Part shown: positions 1-7,827 of the stretch, piece after piece
How the letters are laid out: each line of letters opens with the position of its first letter
How positions within the stretch are numbered: position 1 is the first letter of the stretch
Origin: Kistimonas sp964291485
Lineage (GTDB): Bacteria; Pseudomonadota; Gammaproteobacteria; Pseudomonadales; Endozoicomonadaceae
NCBI GenBank assembly: GCA_964291485.2
Contig: OZ220224.1
Coordinates: forward strand, 4,092,001 to 4,156,000
Length of the DNA stretch: 64,000 nt
Direction: 5' to 3'
Position numbers and translations under genes: made by a program
The notes under the pieces: model-generated
Database searches by the model: none
Told to the model about the DNA's origin: nothing
What the model saw: the letters and a program-made list of their open reading frames with translations, nothing else

Positions 1-69
1 ACAGTAACAACCTTGTCACATCCTAGAACTTTCACATCAATATCAATCTAAATAATCAGTGTATTCAAT
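1..69 (+). repeat. Upstream block of hydrolase gene, copy 1
   Basis: This non-coding stretch begins with acagtaacaaccttgtcaca and holds a gaactttcaca element. Both recur with small changes upstream of the second hydrolase gene near 1623-1712. The presumed promoter region was therefore copied together with the gene. It is cut by the window edge. Confidence 0.6.
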
Positions 70-124
70 GTCGTATTAATCTTGTCGGCAAGGGTTTATG
101 CAAACCGGAACAGGAGACAAACAA

Positions 125-1315
125 ATGCAAGAATTCACCGTTACACACCAATCAATCATTCAATGGATCAACCAGACACATGATTGCAACGCTTACTCCC
201 CCGACAATACACATCGAGAAAACACGATTGGGTTATGCTGGTTTCTAAATAAAAGCATCAAAATTCTTTGCACCAATACTTGCAGCAGTGCAAAGCATAT
301 CCTCCAAAATTTAACGGTTTCCCCCTATCGATCCATTAAAAACATGAAGGTCATTGCTGTAAGCATTCTCTTTCCCGTAATCATCCTTCCTCTACTGGTG
401 CTTAGCATTGTGAAGACCATTATGGACTGGCTCATGTTTCCACTGCAGCGCCGTTATGACTTCATTCCGAGAGAACAGACGGAACCTCCTGAGAATTTGA
501 GGCCATTTCAGATAACTGTACAAAGCCGTAATCGCAGACTAATAGGGTATGTGATTCCCGCCGCCACCGAACACAAAGGCACCATTGTTTACTTTCATGG
601 GAATGGGATGACGGCACACCATGCCGCCTACGCGCATGGCAACGTATGGAGCCAGGCGGGGTACTGCACCGTATTTGCCACCTATCCCGGTTATGGGGGC
701 TCGGAAGGTGCCATCCTGTCAGAAGGCGATCTTATCGAGGCTGGACAGGCCTTTATTGATCACGCAAAAACACTGCCTCAAGGCACGTCAACACCGGGAC
801 TCATCCTATGGGCATGGTCAATCGGCACCGGTATCGCCATGCGACTGGCTGCCGATAACGCAGATGACGTTTCAAGAACCATCCTGCATGCGCCCTATTA
901 CAGCCTGGACTCCCTTGTGCAAAACAGAACAGCCGGATTCTGCGGGTGCTGTACTCATTATTTACAATATCAGATTGAAACACACCAGGACTTACAACGC
1001 TTCGCTCAAAACCCAGACAAAGAAGTCATCCTTATTCATGCTGCGCAGGACAGGGTCGTTCCTTTTGCACAATCGGAACAACTCTTTCAGCCATCTCTGG
1101 AACAATCAGATGAACAAACTGCTACTGAGCAGAGGAATGTACACCTGCTCAAACTCATTCCTCAAACAAATGGCAACTATCACTGCACAGCCTGCAACCA
1201 TTCAATTGATCTAACGCGTTTCTGGCATCAGCATTTACCGAACAGTTGGGAAGTTGAATTATTGACCAGTAGCGATATCCCAACACCACCGCTGGATGAA
1301 GCGGATCCGTCCTGA
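125..1315 (+). CDS. Membrane-anchored alpha/beta hydrolase (copy A)
   Basis: Alpha/beta-hydrolase-fold protein of 396 residues, probably a serine esterase or acyl hydrolase of unknown substrate. A hydrophobic segment near residues 75-105 would anchor it in the inner membrane. The fold shows as VYFHGNG (oxyanion strand/loop), YPGYGGSEG, and a nucleophile elbow AWSIG with Ser at about 232. An Asp in HAAQDRVVP and a His in the C-terminal NGNYHC segment would complete the triad. The elbow has Ala where most families have Gly. An ATG at 98 is in frame, but the ATG at 125 has an AGGAG eight bases upstream and matches the start of the neighbouring paralogue. It is a tandem duplicate of the gene at 1735-2937. 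Fold confident, substrate unknown. Confidence 0.8.
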   Translation: MQEFTVTHQSIIQWINQTHDCNAYSPDNTHRENTIGLCWFLNKSIKILCTNTCSSAKHILQNLTVSPYRSIKNMKVIAVSILFPVIILPLLVLSIVKTIMDWLMFPLQRRYDFIPREQTEPPENLRPFQITVQSRNRRLIGYVIPAATEHKGTIVYFHGNGMTAHHAAYAHGNVWSQAGYCTVFATYPGYGGSEGAILSEGDLIEAGQAFIDHAKTLPQGTSTPGLILWAWSIGTGIAMRLAADNADDVSRTILHAPYYSLDSLVQNRTAGFCGCCTHYLQYQIETHQDLQRFAQNPDKEVILIHAAQDRVVPFAQSEQLFQPSLEQSDEQTATEQRNVHLLKLIPQTNGNYHCTACNHSIDLTRFWHQHLPNSWEVELLTSSDIPTPPLDEADPS

Positions 1316-1331
1316 ATACACACAGGCTTTA

Positions 1332-1389
1332 GAAGAGAGCCTTTAACGCTTCTCCACCGTATCTCAGCTTCAGTGCTGATAGACCGGCA
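1332..1389. repeat. 3' direct repeat with glyA tail remnant, copy 1
   Basis: This 58-nt block matches 2978-3035 at both ends: 13 identical bases at the left and 20 identical bases at the right (1370-1389). In the second copy those 20 bases are the last codons and stop of glyA. Here they read LPVYQH-stop on the minus strand but lead nowhere. The block marks the right end of the unit duplicated with the hydrolase gene. Confidence 0.85.
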
Positions 1390-1622
1390 AGCCCCTAATA
1401 ATATGTGCGATATCAATTACGATGTCATCATCGTTTTTTACAAACGGATTTTGACACCTTTAAAATGGAAAATGACAATGAAGATTTATCATGCCTTGAA
1501 TAATCAGATTAATAACATTCTCATAGCAAGATCTATAAAAAAACAACACACAGAATGAAACAATCACGCCATCTGCGACGATTGATTTCTCAACAATAAT
1601 TGGCTAAACAAACCTGATAAAA

Positions 1623-1712
1623 ACAGTAACAAGCTTGTCACACCCGGATGACCGCTCTCGGAACTTTCACACCTTTACTGGTCAAAACAATAAGAACATT
1701 CAATTCAATATA
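1623..1712 (+). repeat. Upstream block of hydrolase gene, copy 2
   Basis: It starts acagtaacaagcttgtcaca and contains ggaactttcacac and attcaattc, matching the block at 1-69 with a short insertion. It probably carries the promoter of the second hydrolase gene. Confidence 0.6.
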
Positions 1713-1734
1713 GAATTTTAAGGATTGATTTATC

Positions 1735-2937
1735 ATGCAGGAAATACCATTCCCCCAACAATCAATCATGCGATATGTCAACCGTAGACTTGATTGCAGC
1801 AATCATAATCAGAACAACATACCCGGAGAGGATGATAATGAATGTTTTGATTTATTGTGGATTCTGGGCAAAAACATCAGAATCATTTGCACGAACATTG
1901 GCCTCAGCGCACAACATCTCCTGCAATGTTTAACAAATTCTTCCTATCGATCTATTAAAGACATGAAGATTATTGTTGTAAGCATCCTCTTCCCCTTGAT
2001 CATTATGCCTTTGGTGGTACTTAGCATTGTGAAGGCCATTAGGGACTGGACGATATTCCCACTGCAGAGGCGCTATGGCGTCTTAGGTCCGAGTGATCGT
2101 CATCAGCCTCCTGCGAATCTGAGACGATTTCAGCTAACCGTACAAAGCCGCCAACACAGGCTGACGGGGTATCTGCTCCCTCCAGCCATCGAACACAAAG
2201 GCACCATTGTTTTTTTTCATAGCAGTAGAATCACTGCACACCAAGCCGTCCTGTTGTACGGAAACCCATGGCGCCAAGCCGGTTACTGCACCATATTTGC
2301 CACCTATCCTGGCTATGGAGGCTCTGAAGGTGCCATCTTGTCAGGAGACGATCTTGTCGAGGCAGGACAGGCTTTTGTTGATTTTGCCAAAAGACTGCCA
2401 CAAGGGTCGTCAGCGCAGGGGCTCATTCTGTGGGGATGGTCAACGGGTACAGGCATCGCCATGCGATTGGCTGCCGATAACGCAGATGACGTTTCAAGAG
2501 TCATCCTGCATGCTCCCTATTACAGCCTGGACGCCTTCGCACAATGGGAAACAGACGGATTCTGCGAGAGCTGCACTCGCTATCTACACTATCAGGTTGA
2601 CACACATCAGGACTTGCAGCGTTTCGTTCAAAACCCGGAAAAAAAAGTGATTCTGATTCATAACACCCGGGACAGTTTTGTTCCTTTTGAACAATCAGAA
2701 CAACTCTTTCAGCCATACCTGGAACCATCAGTTGAACAAACAGCCACAGGCCAGAGGAATGTGCATCTACTTAAGCTTATCCCTCAAATTAATGACATCC
2801 ACCACTGTTCAACTTGCAACTATACAGCTGACCTAACGATTCTCTGGCATGCGTATTTACCGCACAAATGGAAAGTCAAATTATTGACCAGAAATGATAT
2901 CCCAACATCTCCGCGGGATATATTGGGTCAACCCTGA
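1735..2937 (+). CDS. Membrane-anchored alpha/beta hydrolase (copy B)
   Basis: Paralogue of the preceding hydrolase, 400 residues, collinear over its whole length, with long identical runs such as ILHAPYYSLD and TYPGYGGSEGAIL. It keeps the membrane segment (about residues 77-107), the HSSRITAH loop in place of HGNGMTAH, and a canonical elbow GWSTG with Ser at about 236. Acid and His positions are conserved (NTRDSFVP, IHHCSTC). The altered oxyanion-loop sequence suggests divergence in activity or substrate. The ATG lies just after AAGGATTGATTTATC, giving a weak ribosome site. It converges on glyA with a 78-bp gap. The two genes diverged after a local tandem duplication. Confidence 0.8.
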   Translation: MQEIPFPQQSIMRYVNRRLDCSNHNQNNIPGEDDNECFDLLWILGKNIRIICTNIGLSAQHLLQCLTNSSYRSIKDMKIIVVSILFPLIIMPLVVLSIVKAIRDWTIFPLQRRYGVLGPSDRHQPPANLRRFQLTVQSRQHRLTGYLLPPAIEHKGTIVFFHSSRITAHQAVLLYGNPWRQAGYCTIFATYPGYGGSEGAILSGDDLVEAGQAFVDFAKRLPQGSSAQGLILWGWSTGTGIAMRLAADNADDVSRVILHAPYYSLDAFAQWETDGFCESCTRYLHYQVDTHQDLQRFVQNPEKKVILIHNTRDSFVPFEQSEQLFQPYLEPSVEQTATGQRNVHLLKLIPQINDIHHCSTCNYTADLTILWHAYLPHKWKVKLLTRNDIPTSPRDILGQP

Positions 2938-2977
2938 ACACATGGGCTTTATGCAATAGAACTGGCGAACACCTGCG

Positions 2978-3035
2978 GAAGAGAGCCTTTCACTCCCTTC
3001 CACAGTATTTCATTCTCAGTGCTGATAGACCGGCA
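2978..3035. repeat. 3' direct repeat overlapping glyA end, copy 2
   Basis: Counterpart of 1332-1389, same length. Its last 20 bases are the functional end of glyA. This shows which copy is the original junction. Confidence 0.85.
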
Positions 3036-4275
3036 GACGCGCACAGATAGCCTGTACTTTTTCTTTCACTGCAGCAATGACCTGCTCATCGTTGATGTTA
3101 TCGAGGACATCACAGATCCAGCCGGCCAGTTCCGCAGCATCCTGCTCGGTGAATCCGCGACGGGTAATCGCCGGGGTACCCAGACGCAAACCACTGGTGA
3201 CAAACGGTGAACGGGGATCATTCGGTACCGCGTTCTTGTTCACGGTAATGAAGGCGCTGCCCAAGGCTGCTTCTGCATCTTTGCCGGTATATTCCTTGCC
3301 GATCAGGTCAACCAGGAAAAGGTGATCTTCGGTGCCATCAGACACAATCTTGATACCGCGCTCCATCATCACCTGGGTCATGGCCTGGGCGTTCTTAACC
3401 ACCTGAGCCTGATACGTTTTGAACGCATCGCTCATGGCTTCTTTGAAGCAGACTGCCTTGGCCGCAATCACGTGGCACAGCGGACCGCCCTGGGATTCCG
3501 GGAATACCGCAAAATTCAGTTTTTTCTGCAGGTCTTCATCGGCGCGAGCAGAGAGGATCAGACCTCCGCGCGGGCCGCCCAGGGTCTTGTGAGTCGTAGT
3601 GGTGACCACGTCAGCAAACGGCACAGGGGAAGGATAAACACCCGCAGCTACCAGACCGGCGATATGCGCCATATCCACCAGCAGGTAAGCACCGACCTTG
3701 TCAGCAATATCACGAAAACGCTGCCAGTCGACCACCTTGGAGTAGGCGGAGAAACCACCGATGATCATCTTCGGCTTATGCTCAAGGGCCAGCCGCTCGA
3801 CTTCTTCGTAATCAATTTCGCCGGTTTCGGGGTTCAGGCCATACTGCACGGCATCGTAAATACGGCCGGAGAAGCTGACACTGGCACCATGGGTCAGGTG
3901 ACCGCCGTGGGCCAGACTCATGCCCAGCACTTTATCGCCCGGTTTCACCAGCGCCATAAAGACAGCCGCGTTGGCCTGTGAGCCGGAGTGGGGCTGAACG
4001 TTAGCATAGGTCGCATCAAACAGGGCTTTGGCACGATCAATCGCCAGCTGCTCCACCACATCCACGTGCTCGCAACCGCCATAATAACGCTTGCCGGGAT
4101 AGCCTTCAGCGTACTTGTTCGTCAGTACCGAACCCTGGGCTTCCAGCACCCGGGGACTGGTGTAGTTTTCAGAGGCAATCAGCTCGATATGCTCTTCCTG
4201 ACGTTGTGCTTCAGCGTCGATCGCCGCCTTCAGTTCAGGATCGAACTCCGCAATGGTCATGTCCGTAGTAAACAT
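3016..4275 (-). CDS. glyA: Serine hydroxymethyltransferase
   Basis: PLP enzyme converting serine and tetrahydrofolate to glycine and 5,10-methylene-tetrahydrofolate, in the cytosol. At 419 residues it has the family's normal length. Family blocks are all present: ELIASENY, NKYAEGYPGKRYYGG, HSGSQAN, TTTHKTLGGPRGG with the PLP lysine at about 230, and the C-terminal TSGLRLGTPAITRRG. A TTG at 4278 extends the frame by one codon, but the ATG at 4275 sits four bases behind AGGGGAG and is the likelier start. The gene stands alone and converges on the duplicated hydrolase. Its last 20 bases also occur as a stray copy at 1370-1389. Confidence 0.97.
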   Translation of the reverse strand: MFTTDMTIAEFDPELKAAIDAEAQRQEEHIELIASENYTSPRVLEAQGSVLTNKYAEGYPGKRYYGGCEHVDVVEQLAIDRAKALFDATYANVQPHSGSQANAAVFMALVKPGDKVLGMSLAHGGHLTHGASVSFSGRIYDAVQYGLNPETGEIDYEEVERLALEHKPKMIIGGFSAYSKVVDWQRFRDIADKVGAYLLVDMAHIAGLVAAGVYPSPVPFADVVTTTTHKTLGGPRGGLILSARADEDLQKKLNFAVFPESQGGPLCHVIAAKAVCFKEAMSDAFKTYQAQVVKNAQAMTQVMMERGIKIVSDGTEDHLFLVDLIGKEYTGKDAEAALGSAFITVNKNAVPNDPRSPFVTSGLRLGTPAITRRGFTEQDAAELAGWICDVLDNINDEQVIAAVKEKVQAICARLPVYQH

Positions 4276-4670
4276 CAATCTCCCCTGTGTCGATGTAAGG
4301 TGGAAGCAGGCGGGATTCTAACGCAACCCAACCGCGCTGGCACATGAAAATAACCGGTTATCCCCATGAGCACGATTCAAGGCGGATGCTACAGAAACCT
4401 GCCCAATATACATAGGTGCATCGTTACTTAACGGTTTTTCACATAGACCGATGAAGAATCCAATAATTCATCGGGAAATACTCACGAAACCATAAAAAAC
4501 AGTTTCCCGTGACAGCCATACCCTTTATCCCTTCAGCTGAGCACCGTCCTGATGCTTAAACAGTATCGAACCATGCCTTGCAATGGGCGTAAAAACCACG
4601 CACTTTCAATAGAAGAACGTAGTCCATTGCCTAACCAATAAAAACAAACAGCCAGGGATAATCAGGCATC
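4276..4670. other. Divergent intergenic region glyA / YHYH gene
   Basis: About 395 bp between divergent genes, presumably holding both promoters. No riboswitch-like conserved core, hairpin terminator or small gene could be recognised. The glyA-proximal part holds only its ribosome site. Confidence 0.5.
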
Positions 4671-5612
4671 ATGACCGTCCGTTTGCAGCATACCCCGTCA
4701 GCCAGCCACGTTTCACTCATAAAACTGGTGTTGATAGCCATTGCCAGCCTTTACTCCGGTGTTGGATTTTCTTCGGTGAATCAGGTAACAATCACTACCG
4801 ACTCACAGCATCGCTACATCAAGGCAAATGGCCTGCCCGACCACGAGCATGGCCAGTTTCCCAACCGGGGCAATCCTCATCGGGTCAGCTCACAGTCTTA
4901 CCAGTTTCGTGTTCCCCTTCACCCCAAGCTCACAGGGCGGATTCAGCCAACCGGCCGCCATAACTTCGGTGTCGCCATCAATGGCGTGCCGTTTGATCCG
5001 GGGTCTGCAGAATACTGGAAAAATGACCGTTCGACTGGCTGGCGCATGGAAGCCCTGAATGTCCCGGGCAAACTGGGGATAGATCATCATAATGCCCACG
5101 TACAACCGACAGGCGCCTATCACTACCACGGCCTGCCCCATGGGTTACTGGTCGGATCATCCTCCAGCCAGCACTCACCGCTGATAGGTTATGCCGCCGA
5201 CGGCTATCCCATCTATGCCCGTTATGGTTACCGTGACAGCGACAACCCTCGCGGCGGCATCCGCGAACTCACCTCAAGCTACGTTCTGAAAACCGGTAAC
5301 CGGAAAAGCAACGAACCGTCCGGCCGTTACGACGGCACCTATAACCGCGACTACGACTACCGTGCAGGCCACGGCGATTTGGATGAGTGCAATGGCCGCA
5401 CCGGCATAACGCCCGAGTATCCCGGCGGTACTTACTATTACGTTGTCACCACAAACTACCCTTACGTTCCCCGCTGTTTCCGCGGCACGCCGGACGACAG
5501 CTTCAGGAAACAGGGGATGGGCAGACAACGCCCCGGCAGCCATCCACAGGGTCGCCCGCGCCATGATGGCTCTTTCCGCCACCATCACCCGATGCGGCAA
5601 CCCCGTTTCTGA
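4671..5612 (+). CDS. Secreted YHYH-domain protein
   Basis: A 313-residue exported protein with an N-terminal signal peptide (hydrophobic stretch about residues 18-33). It contains a YHYH domain (PF14240 type): NFGVAINGVPFDPG, then HNAHVQPTGAYHYHGLPHGL at about 140-160, then IGYAADGYPIYARYGY. Downstream come GTYNRDYDYR and LDECNGRTGITPEYPGGTYYYVVT, with a Cys pair. Proteins of this family are periplasmic or extracellular. The His clusters suggest metal binding, but no function is established. The C-terminus is a low-complexity Arg/His/Pro tail (RHHHPMRQPRF). The start follows CAGGGATAATCAGGCATC, a fair ribosome site. It sits alone upstream of the pilin gene. Confidence 0.85.
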   Translation: MTVRLQHTPSASHVSLIKLVLIAIASLYSGVGFSSVNQVTITTDSQHRYIKANGLPDHEHGQFPNRGNPHRVSSQSYQFRVPLHPKLTGRIQPTGRHNFGVAINGVPFDPGSAEYWKNDRSTGWRMEALNVPGKLGIDHHNAHVQPTGAYHYHGLPHGLLVGSSSSQHSPLIGYAADGYPIYARYGYRDSDNPRGGIRELTSSYVLKTGNRKSNEPSGRYDGTYNRDYDYRAGHGDLDECNGRTGITPEYPGGTYYYVVTTNYPYVPRCFRGTPDDSFRKQGMGRQRPGSHPQGRPRHDGSFRHHHPMRQPRF

Positions 5613-5861
5613 GCCAACAATAGCAAGCACAGTGACGAAACCTGTCCGGACGTGTCAGAACGGTGTGACGCAGAAGGTCACTTGTTACGATCAGAGTAAC
5701 AGGCACGCCTACACACGCCTTACCCGGCACAACCACCAAAACACCGTCGTCTTTACCATCCGACGACATTTCAGACGGGCGTCATAAATCTGGCACAGCT
5801 ATTGCTCAATGCAGAGCGAGCCAAACAAATAAACCATAAGACAGAAAAACAGGTGTTCAAA

Positions 5862-6323
5862 ATGAAAAAACAAGGTGGTTTTACTCTGATTGAATTAATG
5901 ATCGTGGTGGCGATCATTGGTATTTTGGCGGCGGTTGCTTTACCACAGTACCAAAACTACACCCGTAAAGCTGCATTTACAGAAGTTGTCACTGCTGCTG
6001 GATCAGTGAAAACCGCGGTTGAAGTATGCCTACGTGTAAATGTACTTGCCGATTGTGGCCCTGATGAAGGTGGCGTACCTGCCACTGTTGCCGCTGACGC
6101 TGATAATGTTGGTATAGAATTCATACCCGGTACTGCTGGAAATAATGGCCCTGATGGAGTTGCCGGAAACGCTGATGATGTTCCAGATACTGGCCATCAG
6201 ATTGTTGCTACAGCAAGGACTGGCTCTACAAATGCAGGTGCGACTTATACCTTGACCGCAAATGGAATAGGTAATCAAGTTCAGTGGGATGCTACCTGTA
6301 CTCCTACTTTCTTGTGTAACTGA
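5862..6323 (+). CDS. pilA: Type IV pilin / major pilin-like protein
   Basis: Prepilin of 153 residues with the type III signal MKKQGGFTLIELMIVVAI. PilD-type peptidase would cut after Gly6 and methylate the new N-terminal Phe, and Glu at mature position 5 is present. The hydrophobic alpha-1 helix continues to ALPQYQNYTRKA. Four Cys (VEVCLRV, LADCGPD, DATCTP, FLCN) may form disulfides, the last pair giving a D-loop at the C-terminus. An Asn/Gly/Asp-rich insert at about residues 88-110 looks like a surface or Ca-binding loop. An upstream in-frame codon at 5802 exists, but the pilin motif fixes the start at 5862. No assembly genes are nearby, so it depends on pil genes elsewhere. The symbol follows the family. 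Confidence 0.9.
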   Translation: MKKQGGFTLIELMIVVAIIGILAAVALPQYQNYTRKAAFTEVVTAAGSVKTAVEVCLRVNVLADCGPDEGGVPATVAADADNVGIEFIPGTAGNNGPDGVAGNADDVPDTGHQIVATARTGSTNAGATYTLTANGIGNQVQWDATCTPTFLCN

Positions 6324-6342
6324 TTAAGTGTGGGAAGTTCAT

Positions 6343-6370
6343 ATCTTGAATCTTGAGTGAGATTCAAGAT
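6343..6370 (+). terminator. Hairpin downstream of pilin gene
   Basis: Perfect 11-bp inverted repeat (atcttgaatct / agattcaagat) with a 6-nt loop, 20 bp after the pilin stop. No T-run follows, so it may stabilise the mRNA 3' end rather than terminate on its own. Confidence 0.5.
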
Positions 6371-6785
6371 CGCAAACCTCTCTGATCGGGTCTTGGTTTT
6401 GTCATGACGACAATTTCAAGGCCCGATTTAATTATCCCCTTTAGTACTTACCTTTTTCAGCCCATCATCTAGAATATCCGAAACGCACCACCGTTGCTTT
6501 AATCTGCAAAGAAACTCAGTCCAGAATTCTTACGAGCACATCGCCCCATAGCAAAGGTCATAAAATCCTACCTCCATTCAGGCAAACAGCAATAAGCATT
6601 GAATTGGCGGATTCCCTACGGTCGCACTATACATTCCTGCACTTTGCTATTTCTAACCTTCAGTGCGCGCGGTATCAGGCCTTGAAACAAGCCTCCCGTG
6701 TTCGTCTGGTGAACGGTGAAATGCGCTCCGCCCTGCCTTTATCGCGTTAATTGATAGTGCCGTTCACCTCTATTTAGGAGACGTT
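6371..6785. other. Non-coding or decayed stretch after pilin gene
   Basis: No complete gene. An open frame of about 100 codons without a start codon ends at about 6750 with LVNGEMRSALPLSR-stop. It could be a decayed gene end, but I do not recognise it. An inverted repeat (ggtgaacgg at 6709-6717, ccgttcacc at 6760-6768) flanks that stop. Confidence 0.35.
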
Positions 6786-6977
6786 ATGCCCAGGTTAACT
6801 GCCAAAGGGATAAGTGAGCATTCCACAGCTCTATTTGCAAGGCGCACAGCATTTAAATACATGCACTTTCATCAGAATGATGCCAAATTTTCTAATCCAC
6901 ATAAACCAGCGAAGAGCCGAGTGAGCACCCGCCATAATGGCAGAGTCTTTTCGAGGGTGATTTATCAGGATTACTGA
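6786..6977 (+). CDS. Hypothetical 63-residue ORF
   Basis: A short ORF preceded by TTAGGAGACGTT, a good ribosome site six bases before the ATG. The product is basic, has no membrane segment and matches nothing I recognise. It lies in a stretch with two other broken genes, so it could be the 5' part of a decayed gene. The ribosome site is the only support. Confidence 0.3.
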   Translation: MPRLTAKGISEHSTALFARRTAFKYMHFHQNDAKFSNPHKPAKSRVSTRHNGRVFSRVIYQDY

Positions 6978-7048
6978 TGCCACGCCTGATAATCATTTCA
7001 ACAAGGGCAGCATCACATTCTTTATCATCATGCGCCAACGACCAGAGG

Positions 7049-7336
7049 TTAAGCCTGCGGCAGTAGCTGGCGAATCAACAGTTCCAGTTGGTCAAAGCGC
7101 CTATCCAGCTTGTCAAGCCGCAGATCTATCTTATCAAGACGTTGGTCCATCTTATCAAGACGCTGGGCCATCCTGTCAAACCGCCTGTCGATCTCAGCGA
7201 ATTTAGCATTCACCTTCTGCCGGAAATCGGCGTGCTCAGTGAGCTACAACGTCAATGTATCATGCGTCAAATGTACAACCTTCCGAAGATCGTCATACTC
7301 GTTTTCAAGATGTTCTAATCGTTCCACCCGTTCCAT
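7049..7336 (-). pseudogene. Coiled-coil gene interrupted by an amber codon
   Basis: Read on the minus strand from an ATG at 7336, behind AAGAGGTAACGGC, the frame gives 30 residues (MERVERLEHLENEYDDL...) and then TAG at 7246-7244. It continues in the same frame for 64 residues to TAA at 7051-7049. The second part holds heptad repeats of the RLDK(M/I/L)D type (RRFDRM, QRLDKM, QRLDKI, LRLDKL, RRFDQL) ending in LLIRQLLPQA. The unbroken frame and continuous coiled-coil pattern on both sides show one 95-codon gene with a single nonsense codon. Either it is a recent pseudogene or the codon is read through. Function unknown; such short coiled coils often accompany phage or toxin-antitoxin genes. Confidence 0.7.
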
Positions 7337-7340
7337 GCCG

Positions 7341-7445
7341 TTACCTCTTATCTGCGTTGGGCGTAGCACAGGATAGCAGCTTGATGTGTGTCTGCCGCAG
7401 CAGACGATAGCGGGTCACCTCGGAGCAACCTGACAGTTTAGCCAT
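7341..7445 (-). CDS. Possible 34-residue ORF upstream of coiled-coil gene
   Basis: ATG at 7445, TAA at 7343-7341, four bases before the coiled-coil start. The product begins MAKLSGCSEVTRYRLL and is basic. No convincing ribosome site precedes it. Support comes only from its tight spacing to the next gene, so it may be a leader ORF or a gene remnant. Confidence 0.3.
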   Translation of the reverse strand: MAKLSGCSEVTRYRLLRQTHIKLLSCATPNADKR

Positions 7446-7495
7446 AAAAAGAAGCAAACAAAGGCGTCTTAACGCACCAGTGACTGAATCAGCTG

Positions 7496-7624
7496 TTACT
7501 TCAACCCGTTGAGCTGCTCAACCAGACTAATCCAGCCGGTATTCAAGTTGGACCAGACCGGACTACCTTTGATAACCTGATTCCCACCATCGTAGCCGTG
7601 CGCCTGATCAATCTGTATTTTCAC
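7496..7624 (-). pseudogene. 3' remnant of an unidentified gene
   Basis: A minus-strand frame reads VKIQIDQAHGYDGGNQV, then IKGSPVWSNLNTGWISLV, ending EQLNGLK-stop (TAA at 7498-7496). The composition looks like real protein, but the frame opens only about 10 codons further upstream (TAA near 7658). There is no ATG or ribosome site. I read it as the C-terminal fragment of a lost gene. Family not recognised. Confidence 0.4.
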
Positions 7625-7827
7625 CTCAGAACAGGACGAAGGAAATAAAGATTAATTTGTCATACCGGAGGGATAAGTCATTCCGTGAATTACAGCTGTC
7701 CTCATCAGCCCTGTCATCACCACAAATGTTATCTGTACAATGATGACAATACCGATAACAACAAGGAACTCATTGATAATATGCCCCTCTAAATAAAATA
7801 ACGTTTATTACATAAAGATTGAAACCC

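Larger units (their letters stand above)
1316..1734. other. Intergenic stretch between duplicated hydrolases
   Basis: About 420 bp without a credible gene. It holds the 58-nt 3' repeat with the glyA tail (1332-1389), then AT-rich sequence, then the second copy of the hydrolase upstream block from about 1623. A 61-codon open frame at 1373-1558 has no good ribosome site and is not supported. Confidence 0.6.

Noticed and set aside
1373..1558. 61-codon ORF between the hydrolases
   Set aside because: Begins in the glyA remnant, has no ribosome site, and is not protein-like.
4276..4670. Glycine or other riboswitch upstream of glyA
   Set aside because: No conserved tandem aptamer pattern could be seen in the leader.
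6709..6768. Inverted repeat ggtgaacgg / ccgttcacc as a possible integron attC or IS end
   Set aside because: No core-site pair, integrase or transposase nearby; arms are only 9 bp.
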